Shown here: positions 26,820 through 36,082 of the stretch, piece after piece
Position numbering within the stretch: position 1 is the first letter of the stretch
Layout: each line of letters starts with the position of its first letter
Assembly (NCBI GenBank): GCA_902363735.1
Contig: CABJBA010000006.1
Coordinates: 1 to 64,000 of the forward strand
Source: Clostridiaceae bacterium
GTDB taxonomy: Bacteria > Bacillota > Clostridia > Lachnospirales > Lachnospiraceae
Length of the DNA: 64,000 nt
Direction: 5' to 3'
The notes under the pieces: generated by a model
Told to the model about the DNA's origin: nothing
Seen by the model: only the letters and a program-made list of their open reading frames with translations
Databases searched by the model: none
Program-made: the position numbers and the translations under genes

Positions 26820-26960
26820 TAGGGGGGCCGGACGGCTCGCGCCGTCCGGTATGAGTATGAAAAAGCTTTGTGATTTCAAGTAAGTTACTTGAAACAAAAG
26901 GCCCGTTACCCTTACGGATAACGTAATTAAAGTATACGGTGAAATTGTGACAAGAATGTG
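26820..26960. other. Hairpin-rich intergenic segment (within gene-free 26743-27129)
   Basis: Three strong inverted repeats follow each other: CCGGACGGC-TCGC-GCCGTCCGG (about 26828-26849), TTTCAAGTAA-G-TTACTTGAAA (about 26875-26895) and CGTTACC/GGATAACG (about 26905-26924). They lie after the ABC-F terminator and before the mreB promoter, so they are not in either mRNA. I see no reading frame and cannot name the element. Confidence 0.4.
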
Positions 26961-27007
26961 TACTAAATATAAAAAAAGTATAAACAAAATAAAAAATAAA
27001 AAAACCC

Positions 27008-27036
27008 TTTCAAATCCAGGGCTTATTGTATATAAT
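27008..27036 (+). promoter_or_regulatory. Probable sigma-A promoter of the mreB-type gene
   Basis: TTTCAA at 27008-27013, a 17-base spacer and a perfect TATAAT at 27031-27036. Confidence 0.6.
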
Positions 27037-27129
27037 AAGAAAGAAACTGTGACATATATGCGAAATAAGTGAAAATTTGACGATAAATGATATTTTAGAA
27101 ACGGGATAGGTTGAACAGGAGGAATTGTG

Positions 27130-28134
27130 ATGATGATGTCCAATGATATTGGAATTGATTTAGGTACAGCCAGCATTTTGGTCTATATTAAAGGAAAAGG
27201 CGTGGTATTAAAGGAGCCTTCGGTAGTAGCTATTGACCGTGATACCAATAAGATCAAAGCCATTGGAGAAGAAGCGCGTCTGATGATCGGAAGGACGCCG
27301 GGCAACATCGTGGCAGTAAGACCTTTGCGCCAGGGCGTTATTTCCGATTATACGGTTACGGAAAAGATGCTGAAATATTTTATCAATAAGGCAGTGGGAA
27401 AGAAGACCTTAAGAAAGCCTAGAATCAGCGTCTGTATTCCCAGCGGAGCCACGGAAGTGGAAAAAAAGGCAGTAGAGGATGCGACTTACCAGGCAGGAGC
27501 CAGAGAAGTGACTATTATTGAAGAGCCTGTGGCGGCAGCTATCGGGGCAGGCATTGATATCTCAAAGGCTTGCGGAAACATGATCGTGGATATTGGAGGA
27601 GGAACTTCTGATATTGCGGTTATTTCCCTTGGAGGAACAGTTGTAAGCACCTCTATTAAAGTTGCAGGCGATGATTTTGACGAGGCTCTTGTGCGTTATA
27701 TGCGTAAAAAGCATAACCTTTTGATCGGTGAGAGAACGGCTGAGGAAATCAAGATCAACATTGGAGCAGCATACAGAAGACCGGAAGTTCTTACCATGGA
27801 GGTTCGCGGGCGAAACCTTGTGACCGGCCTGCCAAAGACTATTGTGGTTACTTCCGATGAAACATTAGATGCTTTGAAAGAGCCTGCCATGCAGATTGTG
27901 GATGCGGTTCACAACGTGCTGGAAAGAACTCCGCCGGAGCTGGCAGCCGATATTTTTGACCGGGGCATTGTGCTTACCGGAGGCGGCTCACTGTTAAGCG
28001 GACTGGATGCCCTGATTGAGGAAAAGACAGGAATTACCACCATGATTGCAGAAGATCCTCTTACTGCTGTGGCTATTGGTACAGGTAAGTTCATCGAATT
28101 TGCTCACAGCGGGAACAATAAAACAGAATTTTAA
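27130..28134 (+). CDS. Rod shape-determining protein MreB/Mbl
   Basis: A 334-residue bacterial actin that forms membrane-associated filaments guiding cell-wall synthesis. The phosphate 1 loop is DIGIDLGTASILVYIKGKG, the phosphate 2 loop is VDIGGGTSDIAVISLGG, and the adenosine motif is GIVLTGGGSLLSG. Several ATG codons follow one another; ATG 27130 lies seven bases after AGGAGG. It is not followed by mreC and mreD, so it resembles the solitary paralogues (Mbl or MreBH) rather than the dcw-linked mreB; I leave the symbol open. Confidence 0.93.
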   Translation: MMMSNDIGIDLGTASILVYIKGKGVVLKEPSVVAIDRDTNKIKAIGEEARLMIGRTPGNIVAVRPLRQGVISDYTVTEKMLKYFINKAVGKKTLRKPRISVCIPSGATEVEKKAVEDATYQAGAREVTIIEEPVAAAIGAGIDISKACGNMIVDIGGGTSDIAVISLGGTVVSTSIKVAGDDFDEALVRYMRKKHNLLIGERTAEEIKINIGAAYRRPEVLTMEVRGRNLVTGLPKTIVVTSDETLDALKEPAMQIVDAVHNVLERTPPELAADIFDRGIVLTGGGSLLSGLDALIEEKTGITTMIAEDPLTAVAIGTGKFIEFAHSGNNKTEF

Positions 28135-28278
28135 CCAGAAGAATGGCTTATCGGTATACCAGCCCTTTGGAAGGTTGACAGGACTGCTCTGGGACAGCAA
28201 CTTTGGCGGCATCGAAAGATTCCGGCAGGGATTGTTCTGCGGCGGTCCGCTTGTATTTATGTATTTACAGGAGGGACG

Positions 28279-30504
28279 ATGGCAACAGTCTGCGGATTTG
28301 TGGAAAAAATCAAATACAGAAATGAGGACAACGGGTATACGGTCTTAAGCCTTGTGGCTGAGGGGGAGGAGTATACCCTTGTAGGAAGCTTCCATTATAT
28401 CAGCGAGGGAGAAATGGTGGAGGCCGTAGGAGCCCTGAATGAACATCCCGTTTATGGAGAGCAGATGACCGTGGAAAGCTATGAGATCAAATCTCCGGAA
28501 GATACGGCTGCCATGGAACGGTATTTAGGCTCAGGAGCCATCAAAGGAATCGGTGCGGCTTTGGCTGACAGGATCGTCCGCCGATTTAAGGCCGATACTT
28601 TCCGCATTCTGGAAGAGGAGCCAGAGCGTCTTTCCGAGATCAAGGGAATCAGCGAAAAGCTGGCCATGTCTATTTCCCAGCAGGTAGAAGAAAAAAAGGA
28701 GATGCGTCAGGCAATGATGTTTCTCCAGAATTACGGCATTTCCATGAATCTGGCGGTGAAGATATATCAGGAGTACGGGCCTAGGCTTTATGGAATACTG
28801 AAAGAAAACCCTTACCAGATGGCTGATGACATTCCCGGCGTGGGCTTTAAAATGGCCGATGAAATAGCTAGAAAAGTAGGCATTTTTACAGATTCGGATT
28901 TTCGGATAAAGTGCGGAGTTCTCTACACACTTTTACAGGCATCGGGAAACGGACATACTTATCTTCCGGAAGATGAACTTTTAGACCATGCTTCGGAGCT
29001 TCTTAAGGTGGAGAAACAGTCTATAGAAAAGCATCTGATGGATATGCAGCTTGACAAAAGGCTGGTCATACGGGAAACCGATGGCAGGCGCACTGTTTAT
29101 GCCTCCCAGTATTATTACATGGAATTAAATGTGGCAAAGATGCTTCATGATTTAAATGTCAAGGGTACCATGGCCGAAGAGGAAATCAGAAGCAGGCTTT
29201 TAAAACTCCAGAAAGAAACGGAAATGGAACTTGATGAAAAGCAGGCTCAGGCAGTGATAGAGGCGGTCAACAGCGGACTTCTCATCATCACCGGAGGTCC
29301 TGGAACCGGAAAGACCACCACCATCAATACGATTATCCGTTTTTTTGAAAGAGAGGAAATGGAAATTCTTCTGGCAGCACCTACAGGACGGGCGGCAAAG
29401 CGGATGACAGAGGCCACCGGATATGAGGCCAGAACGATTCACAGACTTCTGGAGCTGACCGGAGTTCCGGGAGATGAACGTTCTGCTCATATGCATTTTG
29501 ACCGGAATGAAGAAAATCCTCTGGATGCGGATGCAGTAATTATTGATGAGACTTCCATGGTGGATATCCATTTAATGCAGTCTTTGTTAAAGGCCGTTAA
29601 TCCGGGGACAAGGCTGATCCTGGTAGGAGATGTGAACCAGCTTCCCAGCGTCGGCCCGGGAAATGTGCTCCGGGATATGATTGATTCCGAAAGCTTTAAT
29701 GTGGTTATGCTGACCAAGATATTCCGTCAGGCAACCCAAAGCGATATTGTGGTCAATGCCCATAAGATAAATGCAGGGGAAGAAGTTCCCCTGGGCAAAA
29801 AAAGCAATGACTTTCTGTTTGTTAAACGGGAAGAGCCTAATGCCATTATCAATGCCATGATTACTCTGGTTCAGGATAAGCTTCCCAATTACGTCAACGC
29901 AAAAACCTACGATATCCAGATCCTGACGCCCATGAGAAAAGGAGCCATAGGAGTGGAGCGGCTCAATTCCATATTGCAGGAGTACTTAAATCCTCCTTCT
30001 GAAGAAAAGGCGGAAAAGGAATTGAACGGGGTTACTTACCGGGTGGGTGATAAGGTTATGCAGATTAAGAATAATTACAACATTGAATGGGTGGTACAAA
30101 ACAAATATGGGATTCCTGTTGATAAAGGAACGGGGATTTACAATGGGGACATTGGGGTTATCCGGGAAATCAATGGCTTTGCAGAGCTGGTGACAGCAGA
30201 GTTCGACGAAGGCAGAACAGTGGATTACAGCTTTAAACAGTTGGAGGAACTGGAACTTGCCTATGCCATTACGATCCATAAATCCCAAGGGAGCGAATAT
30301 CCGGCGGTGGTTATTCCGGTGTTTTCCGGCCCCAGGATGCTGATGACCAAAAATTTGATTTATACTGCAGTAACCCGGGCCAAATCATGTGTCTGCCTGG
30401 TTGGAATGCCTGGGGTATTTCATGAAATGGCAGGAAATGAAATGGAACAGCGCAGGTATTCCGGTTTAAAAGAGCGTATTCTGGAAATCGGCCTGTTATC
30501 TTAG
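28279..30504 (+). CDS. recD2: RecD2-type SF1B DNA helicase
   Basis: A 741-residue 5'-3' helicase not associated with RecBC. The N-terminal region holds helix-hairpin-helix repeats (AIKGIGAALADRIV, LSEIKGISEKLA, IPGVGFKMADEIA). The motor has Walker A GGPGTGKTTT (near residue 340), Walker B VIIDETSMVD, GDVNQLPSVGPG, and the late motifs TIHKSQGSEYPAVVIP and YTAVTRAKSCVCLVG. The domain order and length match RecD2 of Firmicutes, which acts in replication-fork and mismatch repair. AGGAGGGA precedes ATG 28279. It lies 144 bases after mreB, a gap in which I see no gene. Confidence 0.95.
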   Translation: MATVCGFVEKIKYRNEDNGYTVLSLVAEGEEYTLVGSFHYISEGEMVEAVGALNEHPVYGEQMTVESYEIKSPEDTAAMERYLGSGAIKGIGAALADRIVRRFKADTFRILEEEPERLSEIKGISEKLAMSISQQVEEKKEMRQAMMFLQNYGISMNLAVKIYQEYGPRLYGILKENPYQMADDIPGVGFKMADEIARKVGIFTDSDFRIKCGVLYTLLQASGNGHTYLPEDELLDHASELLKVEKQSIEKHLMDMQLDKRLVIRETDGRRTVYASQYYYMELNVAKMLHDLNVKGTMAEEEIRSRLLKLQKETEMELDEKQAQAVIEAVNSGLLIITGGPGTGKTTTINTIIRFFEREEMEILLAAPTGRAAKRMTEATGYEARTIHRLLELTGVPGDERSAHMHFDRNEENPLDADAVIIDETSMVDIHLMQSLLKAVNPGTRLILVGDVNQLPSVGPGNVLRDMIDSESFNVVMLTKIFRQATQSDIVVNAHKINAGEEVPLGKKSNDFLFVKREEPNAIINAMITLVQDKLPNYVNAKTYDIQILTPMRKGAIGVERLNSILQEYLNPPSEEKAEKELNGVTYRVGDKVMQIKNNYNIEWVVQNKYGIPVDKGTGIYNGDIGVIREINGFAELVTAEFDEGRTVDYSFKQLEELELAYAITIHKSQGSEYPAVVIPVFSGPRMLMTKNLIYTAVTRAKSCVCLVGMPGVFHEMAGNEMEQRRYSGLKERILEIGLLS

Positions 30505-30542
30505 ACGAAAAACACACTTTGCGCCTTTTTCGTGTTTCTGCA

Positions 30543-30600
30543 GTGGTTAGCTGGTGAATATGACTGCATGTTTATCCGGCTAACCACACTTCTTTTATTT
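30543..30600 (+). terminator. Terminator-like hairpin between recD2 and comFC
   Basis: GTGGTTAGC at 30543-30551 pairs perfectly with GCTAACCAC at 30579-30587, followed by a T-rich run. A second hairpin, ACGAAAAA with TTTTTCGT at 30505-30533, precedes it. Either may end the recD2 transcript. Confidence 0.55.
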
Positions 30601-30633
30601 TTTCTATTTTCAATTCAAGGAGAATTCTTCTAT

Positions 30634-31344
30634 ATGTATCTCTCACTTTTCATTGATCTATTATTTCCCAGGAGATGCCCTGTCTGCGACGGGATTGTTA
30701 TGCCTAAAAACAGGCTGATCTGCCAGAAATGCATGAAACGGCTGTCCTTTGTAAAAGGTCCCGTCTGCAAAAAGTGCGGCAAGGAGGTTATAAATGCTCA
30801 GGCAGAATACTGTCTTGACTGCGCGCGCCATAAACGGACCTTTGAATACGGAATGGCCCTTATAAATTACGATGAGAATGCAGGGCGTTCCATGGCAAAA
30901 ATAAAGTATAAGAACAAGCGGGAATACCTGGATTTTTATGGAGATGCCATATGTGCCAGGTATGAAAAACTGATCCGGCGTATGGAGGCAGAGGTTTTGG
31001 TTCCTGTTCCGGTTCACCCTTCCAGAAAGAGGGAAAGGGGATTTAATCAGGCGGAAATTTTGGCCTGCCGGATAGGAGAGCGGCTTGGAATCCCTGTCTG
31101 CCCTCGGATGCTGGTTAGAAATAAAAAGACAATACCCCAGAAAGGACTTGACCCAGGAGGACGGCTTAAGAATCTGGAGGAGGCATTTGGGGCGGGAGAA
31201 GTTTCGCCTGGAGTGAAGGGGGTGATTCTGGTAGATGATATTTATACCACAGGAAGCACCATAGAGGCATGTACCCGTGTGTTAAAAAAGACAGGGGTGA
31301 AGAATGTATATTTTCTTGTGATTTGTATTGGACGAGGGCAGTAG
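30634..31344 (+). CDS. comFC: ComF-family phosphoribosyltransferase-like protein
   Basis: A 236-residue cytoplasmic protein. The N-terminal zinc ribbon is CPVC...CQKC...CKKCGKE...CLDC (four CxxC pairs). The C-terminal PRTase-fold motif is VILVDDIYTTGSTIEAC, with the preceding KRERGFNQAE loop. ComFC homologues (GntX in proteobacteria) support DNA uptake in competent bacteria. ATG 30634 has AAGGAG about ten bases upstream. The upstream open frame (from 30532) covers the terminator and is rejected. No other competence gene is seen here. Confidence 0.9.
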   Translation: MYLSLFIDLLFPRRCPVCDGIVMPKNRLICQKCMKRLSFVKGPVCKKCGKEVINAQAEYCLDCARHKRTFEYGMALINYDENAGRSMAKIKYKNKREYLDFYGDAICARYEKLIRRMEAEVLVPVPVHPSRKRERGFNQAEILACRIGERLGIPVCPRMLVRNKKTIPQKGLDPGGRLKNLEEAFGAGEVSPGVKGVILVDDIYTTGSTIEACTRVLKKTGVKNVYFLVICIGRGQ

Positions 31345-31392
31345 ATTGATGTATGATATGGTTATGAAATTCGTTGAAACCAGGAGGATGAC

Positions 31393-31884
31393 ATGATAAT
31401 CAGAACTGCAGAAGAAAAGGATATGCCTGCGATGCTGGAAATTTATAACTATGAGGTGGAATACGGACTGTCTACATTTGACTTAAATCCCAAGACAATG
31501 GAGGAGAGGATGGAGTGGTTTAAAGCCCATAATATTGGAAACCATCCTTTGATCGTGGCAGAGGAGGAGGGAAAGGCCGTAGGCTATGCCAGCCTTTCGT
31601 CTTACCGGGATAAGGAGGCTTATGCGACCTCCGTGGAACTGTCCGTTTATATTGATAAGAATTACCGGTGCAAGGGAATTGCGGGAGCGTTGTCGGCCGC
31701 CATTTTGGAGATTGCAAAAGGACGAGATGACATCCATACCGTTATTTCTGTTATAACAGGGGGAAATGAAGCCAGTGTCCGCCTTCATGAAAGACTTGGG
31801 TTCGTACACTGCGGAACAATACGGGAAGTGGGCGTGAAGTTTGGGAAACTGCTGAATATTGAGAATTATCAGATGATCGTATAG
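31393..31884 (+). CDS. GNAT N-acetyltransferase (phosphinothricin/methionine-sulfone type)
   Basis: A 163-residue acetyl-CoA-dependent acyltransferase. The pattern MIIRTAEEKDMPAMLEIYNYEV at the start (positions 1-22), SVYIDKNYRCKGIAGALSAAI (acetyl-CoA loop R-x-K-G-I-A/G) and GGNEASVRLHERLGF are typical of the Pat/YwnH subgroup, which acetylates phosphinothricin, methionine sulfoximine or methionine sulfone. The natural substrate is not known. AGGAGG precedes ATG 31393. Confidence 0.87.
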   Translation: MIIRTAEEKDMPAMLEIYNYEVEYGLSTFDLNPKTMEERMEWFKAHNIGNHPLIVAEEEGKAVGYASLSSYRDKEAYATSVELSVYIDKNYRCKGIAGALSAAILEIAKGRDDIHTVISVITGGNEASVRLHERLGFVHCGTIREVGVKFGKLLNIENYQMIV

Positions 31885-31941
31885 CCTGTGATTGGAGACA
31901 GGCTTATATTTTGAAATGTAAAGCCGGGAGGAGATTGACGG

Positions 31942-33123
31942 ATGGACCAATACTACACATCAGGCCAGTTTGCGAAAAAAGCCAATGTTTCCATACGAAC
32001 TGTCCGCTATTACGACAAACAGAGCTTGTTAAAACCGTCTGGGATGAGCGAAGGAGGATACCGTCTGTATACGGATTCTGACTTTGCAAAGCTCCAGAAG
32101 ATTCTTTCTTTAAAATACTTGGGTTTTTCTTTGGATGAGATCCGTTCCATCACCATCAATGATGACGATAATGATTATGTAGAGGAGTCCCTGCGCCTTC
32201 AGCTAAACCTTATAAGGAAACGGATTGAACATTTAAAGCTGGTAGAGCAGACCCTTACGGAAACCTCCAGGCTGGTCAATGAGAACCAGTCTGTAGACTG
32301 GAATAAAATCCTTCACTTAATCCATATTACCAATATGGAGCGTTCCCTTGTGGAGCAATATAAGGATGCGGCCAACTTAAGTATCCGTATTGGCCTTCAT
32401 AAAAAATACACTAAAAATTCCACCGGCTGGTTTCAATGGCTTTATGAACTTATGGAGCCTTTGGAAGGTAAACGTATTCTGGAACTGGGATGTGGAAACG
32501 GGGAGCTGTGGCATGCCAATGAGCGCCGGATTCCCTCTGATGCAACGATATGCTTATCTGATGTATCCAAGGGCATGGTCCGGGATGCGGAGGAGCGTTT
32601 AAAAACAGTTTCCGGTCACTTTTCCTTTGAGGCATTTGACTGCCGCCGGATTCCAAAACCAGAGGAAAGTTTTGATGCTGCTGTGGCAAACCATGTGCTG
32701 TTTTATTTAACGGACCAGGAGACTGTTCTCAAAGAAGTTCACAGAGTATTAAAACAGGGAGGTGTTTTTTTCTGCAGCACCTATGGGTCAGACCATATGA
32801 AGGAAATCAGCCAGCTTGTAAAGGAGTTCGATTCCAGAATTGCCCTTTCTGAAGTAAATTTATACGATGTATTTGGACTTAATAATGGAGAAGAAATTTT
32901 AAGCTCCTGCTTCCGGTCCGTGGAGAAAAGAGTGTACCAGGATCACCTTGAGGTCCGGGATGGAGGCGCTCTTTTGGAATATATATTATCCTGCCATGGA
33001 AACCAGCAGGAATATTTAAGTGACCGCTATGAGGAATTCAGAGAATTTCTGGAAAAGAAAATGGAGAAGAAGGGATTTCTTCATATTACAAAACATGCAG
33101 GATCATTTATCTGTATAAAATAG
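31942..33123 (+). CDS. MerR-family regulator fused to a class I SAM methyltransferase
   Basis: A 393-residue two-domain protein. Residues 1-75 are a MerR winged helix (YYTSGQFAKKANVSIRTVRYYDK, then GYRLYTDSDFAKLQKI), followed by a helical dimerisation segment to about 135. Residues about 170-300 are a methyltransferase with motif I ILELGCGNGELW, the acidic LSDVSKGM, and AVANHVLFYLTD then HRVLKQGGVFFCSTYG. In ordinary MerR proteins the C-terminal part is only an effector pocket. The fusion is therefore a regulator that may sense SAM or the methylated product, or a methyltransferase under its own control. It lies just upstream of a promoter with MerR-type geometry (33163-33193). Confidence 0.88.
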   Translation: MDQYYTSGQFAKKANVSIRTVRYYDKQSLLKPSGMSEGGYRLYTDSDFAKLQKILSLKYLGFSLDEIRSITINDDDNDYVEESLRLQLNLIRKRIEHLKLVEQTLTETSRLVNENQSVDWNKILHLIHITNMERSLVEQYKDAANLSIRIGLHKKYTKNSTGWFQWLYELMEPLEGKRILELGCGNGELWHANERRIPSDATICLSDVSKGMVRDAEERLKTVSGHFSFEAFDCRRIPKPEESFDAAVANHVLFYLTDQETVLKEVHRVLKQGGVFFCSTYGSDHMKEISQLVKEFDSRIALSEVNLYDVFGLNNGEEILSSCFRSVEKRVYQDHLEVRDGGALLEYILSCHGNQQEYLSDRYEEFREFLEKKMEKKGFLHITKHAGSFICIK

Positions 33124-33162
33124 TATTTAAATTATTAAGAATTATTAAAAATCATAAAACGC

Positions 33163-33193
33163 TTGACAGTGACCTTACGTCACCCTTTATGAT
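33163..33193 (+). promoter_or_regulatory. MerR-type promoter (19-base spacer with inverted repeat) before rfbABD
   Basis: TTGACA at 33163-33168 and TATGAT at 33188-33193 are 19 bases apart. The spacer opens with GTGAC-CTTAC-GTCAC (33169-33183), a perfect five-base inverted repeat. Elongated 19-base spacers holding a dyad are the hallmark of MerR-activated promoters. The adjacent upstream gene encodes a MerR-type protein. An alternative 17-base reading (TTTATG) is weaker. Confidence 0.6.
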
Positions 33194-33236
33194 GATATAA
33201 AGAAATCATGTTTAACAATGATATGAGGAGGAACAA

Positions 33237-34127
33237 ATGAAGGGAATTATTCTTGCCGGAGGCTCCGGCACCAGACTTTACCCATTGACTATGGTAACTT
33301 CCAAGCAGTTACTGCCCATTTATGACAAGCCTATGATTTATTATCCCCTTTCTGTTTTAATGAGTGCGGGGATACGGGATATTTTAATTATATCCACGCC
33401 TGATGACACGCCCCGGTTTGAGGCACTTTTAGGATGCGGCTCTCAGTTTGGCATTCAGTTATCCTATGCAGTTCAGCCTTCACCAGACGGACTGGCCCAG
33501 GCCTTTATCATTGGTGCAGACTTTATCGGAGAAGACAGCGTAGCCATGATTCTTGGCGATAATATCTTTGCAGGACATGGCCTGAATAAACGGCTCTTAA
33601 ATGCTGCTAACAAAAAAGATGGCGCAACTGTATTTGGCTATTATGTAGATGATCCGGAGCGTTTTGGAATTGTGGAATTTGATTCTGAGGGCAAGGCCAT
33701 TTCCATTGAAGAAAAGCCTGCTAATCCTAAGAGTAATTACTGTGTGACAGGCCTTTATTTTTACGACAACAAGGTTGTGGAGTATGCACAGAACTTAAAA
33801 CCTTCACCGAGAGGGGAACTGGAAATTACAGACTTAAACCGTATTTACCTGGAAGAAGGGGCTCTGGAGGTAGAACTTTTGGGACAGGGCTTTACATGGC
33901 TTGATACAGGAACTCATGAATCCCTGGTGGATGCTACCAATTTTGTCCGTACAATGGAGACCCACCAGCATAGGAAGATTGCCTGCCTGGAGGAGATCGC
34001 TTACTTAAACCACTGGATCACCAAGGACCAGCTTATGGAAAACATTGAACCTTTGAAAAAGAACCAGTACGGGCAGTACTTAATGGATGTCCTTGCAGGA
34101 AAATATATTGATAAATTACATGGATAA
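33237..34127 (+). CDS. rfbA: Glucose-1-phosphate thymidylyltransferase
   Basis: A 296-residue nucleotidyltransferase that makes dTDP-glucose from dTTP and glucose 1-phosphate, the first step of dTDP-rhamnose synthesis. The opening [17 protein letters not shown] is the nucleotide-binding signature. [12 protein letters not shown] holds the metal-binding aspartate. [11 protein letters not shown] and [10 protein letters not shown] are typical of RmlA. Length is normal. AGGAGG precedes ATG 33237. It is first in rfbABD, 12 bases before rfbB. Confidence 0.96.
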   Translation: MKGIILAGGSGTRLYPLTMVTSKQLLPIYDKPMIYYPLSVLMSAGIRDILIISTPDDTPRFEALLGCGSQFGIQLSYAVQPSPDGLAQAFIIGADFIGEDSVAMILGDNIFAGHGLNKRLLNAANKKDGATVFGYYVDDPERFGIVEFDSEGKAISIEEKPANPKSNYCVTGLYFYDNKVVEYAQNLKPSPRGELEITDLNRIYLEEGALEVELLGQGFTWLDTGTHESLVDATNFVRTMETHQHRKIACLEEIAYLNHWITKDQLMENIEPLKKNQYGQYLMDVLAGKYIDKLHG

Positions 34128-34139
34128 AGGAGAAAATAT

Positions 34140-35165
34140 ATGAAGATTATTGTTACCGGCGGAGCCGGATTTATCGGTGGAAACTTCGTACATCATATGG
34201 TGAACAAATATCCGGAATATCAGATTATCAATCTGGATTTATTGACCTATGCAGGGAATCTGGAGACGTTAAAGCCTGTTGAGGATAAGCCCAACTATAA
34301 ATTTGTAAAGGGTGATATTGCGGACCGCACCTTTGTTTTTGATCTTTTTGAGAAAGAAAAACCGGATATGGTGGTAAACTTTGCTGCAGAAAGCCATGTG
34401 GACCGTTCTATTACGGATCCGGAGGCATTTGTAAGAACCAATGTTATAGGAACTACCACTCTGCTGGACGCCTGCCGCACCTATGGAATCAAGCGGTACC
34501 ATCAGGTATCCACAGATGAAGTGTACGGAGACCTGCCGTTAGACCAGCCTGAACTGTTCTTTACAGAGGAAACTCCTCTCCATACTTCAAGCCCCTATTC
34601 TTCTTCAAAGGCCAGTGCAGATCTCTTTGTTCTGGCATATCAGAGAACTTATGGACTTCCAGTGACTGTCTCCAGATGCTCCAATAACTATGGACCATAC
34701 CATTTCCCGGAGAAGCTGATTCCCCTGATCATCAGCCGCGCCCTGGCAGATGAAGATCTTCCGGTATACGGAACAGGGGAAAATGTAAGAGACTGGCTCC
34801 ATGTTTCCGACCACTGTGAGGCCATTGATCTGATCATCCATAAGGGAGAAGTAGGAGAAGTCTATAACGTAGGCGGTCATAATGAGCGCACCAATTTGGA
34901 AGTGGTAAAAACCATTCTTAAGGCTTTGGACAAACCGGAGAGCCTGATTAAGTACGTTACGGACCGTCCGGGCCATGACAGGCGCTATGCCATTGATCCA
35001 AAGAAGCTGGAAACAGAGCTTGGCTGGAAGCCTCAATATAATTTTGATACAGGAATTGTCCAGACCATTCAGTGGTACCTGGATCATGAGGATTGGTGGA
35101 AACATATCATTAACGGAGAATACCAGAATTATTTCGACAACATGTACGGAAAGTCTCTGGCATAA
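34140..35165 (+). CDS. rfbB: dTDP-glucose 4,6-dehydratase
   Basis: A 341-residue extended short-chain dehydrogenase that converts dTDP-glucose to dTDP-4-keto-6-deoxyglucose using bound NAD. Visible are GGAGFIGGNFV, NFAAESHVDRSI, the catalytic STDEVYGDL (T-D-E) and YSSSKASAD (Y-x3-K). Length is normal. The ribosome site is AAAGGAG and the next gene starts about 35 bases downstream. Confidence 0.96.
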   Translation: MKIIVTGGAGFIGGNFVHHMVNKYPEYQIINLDLLTYAGNLETLKPVEDKPNYKFVKGDIADRTFVFDLFEKEKPDMVVNFAAESHVDRSITDPEAFVRTNVIGTTTLLDACRTYGIKRYHQVSTDEVYGDLPLDQPELFFTEETPLHTSSPYSSSKASADLFVLAYQRTYGLPVTVSRCSNNYGPYHFPEKLIPLIISRALADEDLPVYGTGENVRDWLHVSDHCEAIDLIIHKGEVGEVYNVGGHNERTNLEVVKTILKALDKPESLIKYVTDRPGHDRRYAIDPKKLETELGWKPQYNFDTGIVQTIQWYLDHEDWWKHIINGEYQNYFDNMYGKSLA

Positions 35166-35200
35166 TCTCTCCGGACGTTCTGATTGAAAAAGAGGTGGCT

Positions 35201-36055
35201 ATGAAAGTATTTGTGACTGGCGTTAAGGGCCAGCTTGGATTTGATGTGGTAAATGAACTGAAAAAGCGGGGACATGAGGCAGTCGGTGTGGATATCCAAG
35301 AGATGGACATTACGGATGAAGACAGCGTAAACCGGGTTATAAAAGAAGCAGAACCGGAGGCGGTGATCCACTGCGCGGCTTATACTGCAGTGGATGCGGC
35401 CGAAGATAATGAGAAATTGTGCGGCCTGGTCAATGCAACGGGTACAGAATATATTGCAAAAGTATGCCGGGATATGAATATCAAGATGATGTACATCAGT
35501 ACGGATTATGTGTTTAACGGTCAGGGAACCCGTCCCTGGGAGCCGGATGATGAAAGAGAACCGCTGAACGTATATGGCCTGACTAAATATCAGGGAGAGC
35601 TGGCAGTGGAGAAATATCTGGCTAAATATTTTATCGTACGCATTGCCTGGGTGTTTGGTGTAAATGGAAAGAATTTTATTAAGACCATGCTGAACCTGGG
35701 GAAAACCCATGATAAGCTGACGGTGGTTGCCGACCAGACCGGATCCCCAACCTATACCTATGACCTGGCCCGCCTTCTGGTGGATATGATTGAAACGGAG
35801 AAATATGGTCGTTACCACGCAACCAATGAGGGGCAGTGCACCTGGTATGAGTTTGCCTGTGAAATTTTTAAACAAGCCAACATGGATGTAAAGGTGGAAC
35901 CGGTAGACTCGGATCAGTATCCTGCAAAGGCAAAACGCCCTTCCAACAGCCGCATGAACAAGGATAAGCTGAAGGAAAACGGATTTGAGAGCCTTCCTTC
36001 CTGGCAGGATGCGCTGAAACGATATCTGGAGGTCATAACATCCTCCGCTTTTTAA
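35201..36055 (+). CDS. rfbD: dTDP-4-dehydrorhamnose reductase
   Basis: A 284-residue NADPH-dependent reductase that makes dTDP-rhamnose. TGVKGQLGFDVV is the Rossmann loop, ISTDYVFNGQG and YGLTKYQGE hold the catalytic residues. ATG 35201 is used; an in-frame GTG at 35195 lies inside the AGAGGTGG ribosome site. The epimerase RfbC, which acts between RfbB and RfbD, is not encoded in this operon. A bidirectional terminator follows. Confidence 0.94.
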   Translation: MKVFVTGVKGQLGFDVVNELKKRGHEAVGVDIQEMDITDEDSVNRVIKEAEPEAVIHCAAYTAVDAAEDNEKLCGLVNATGTEYIAKVCRDMNIKMMYISTDYVFNGQGTRPWEPDDEREPLNVYGLTKYQGELAVEKYLAKYFIVRIAWVFGVNGKNFIKTMLNLGKTHDKLTVVADQTGSPTYTYDLARLLVDMIETEKYGRYHATNEGQCTWYEFACEIFKQANMDVKVEPVDSDQYPAKAKRPSNSRMNKDKLKENGFESLPSWQDALKRYLEVITSSAF

Positions 36056-36082
36056 GATGTGAGTTGGCTGCAAGGCCATAAT

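Noticed and set aside
35129..36079. A 316-codon open frame on the minus strand opposite rfbD
   Set aside because: It is fully antisense to a well-conserved rfbD, has no family motif and is rich in the residues expected from the complement of that gene.
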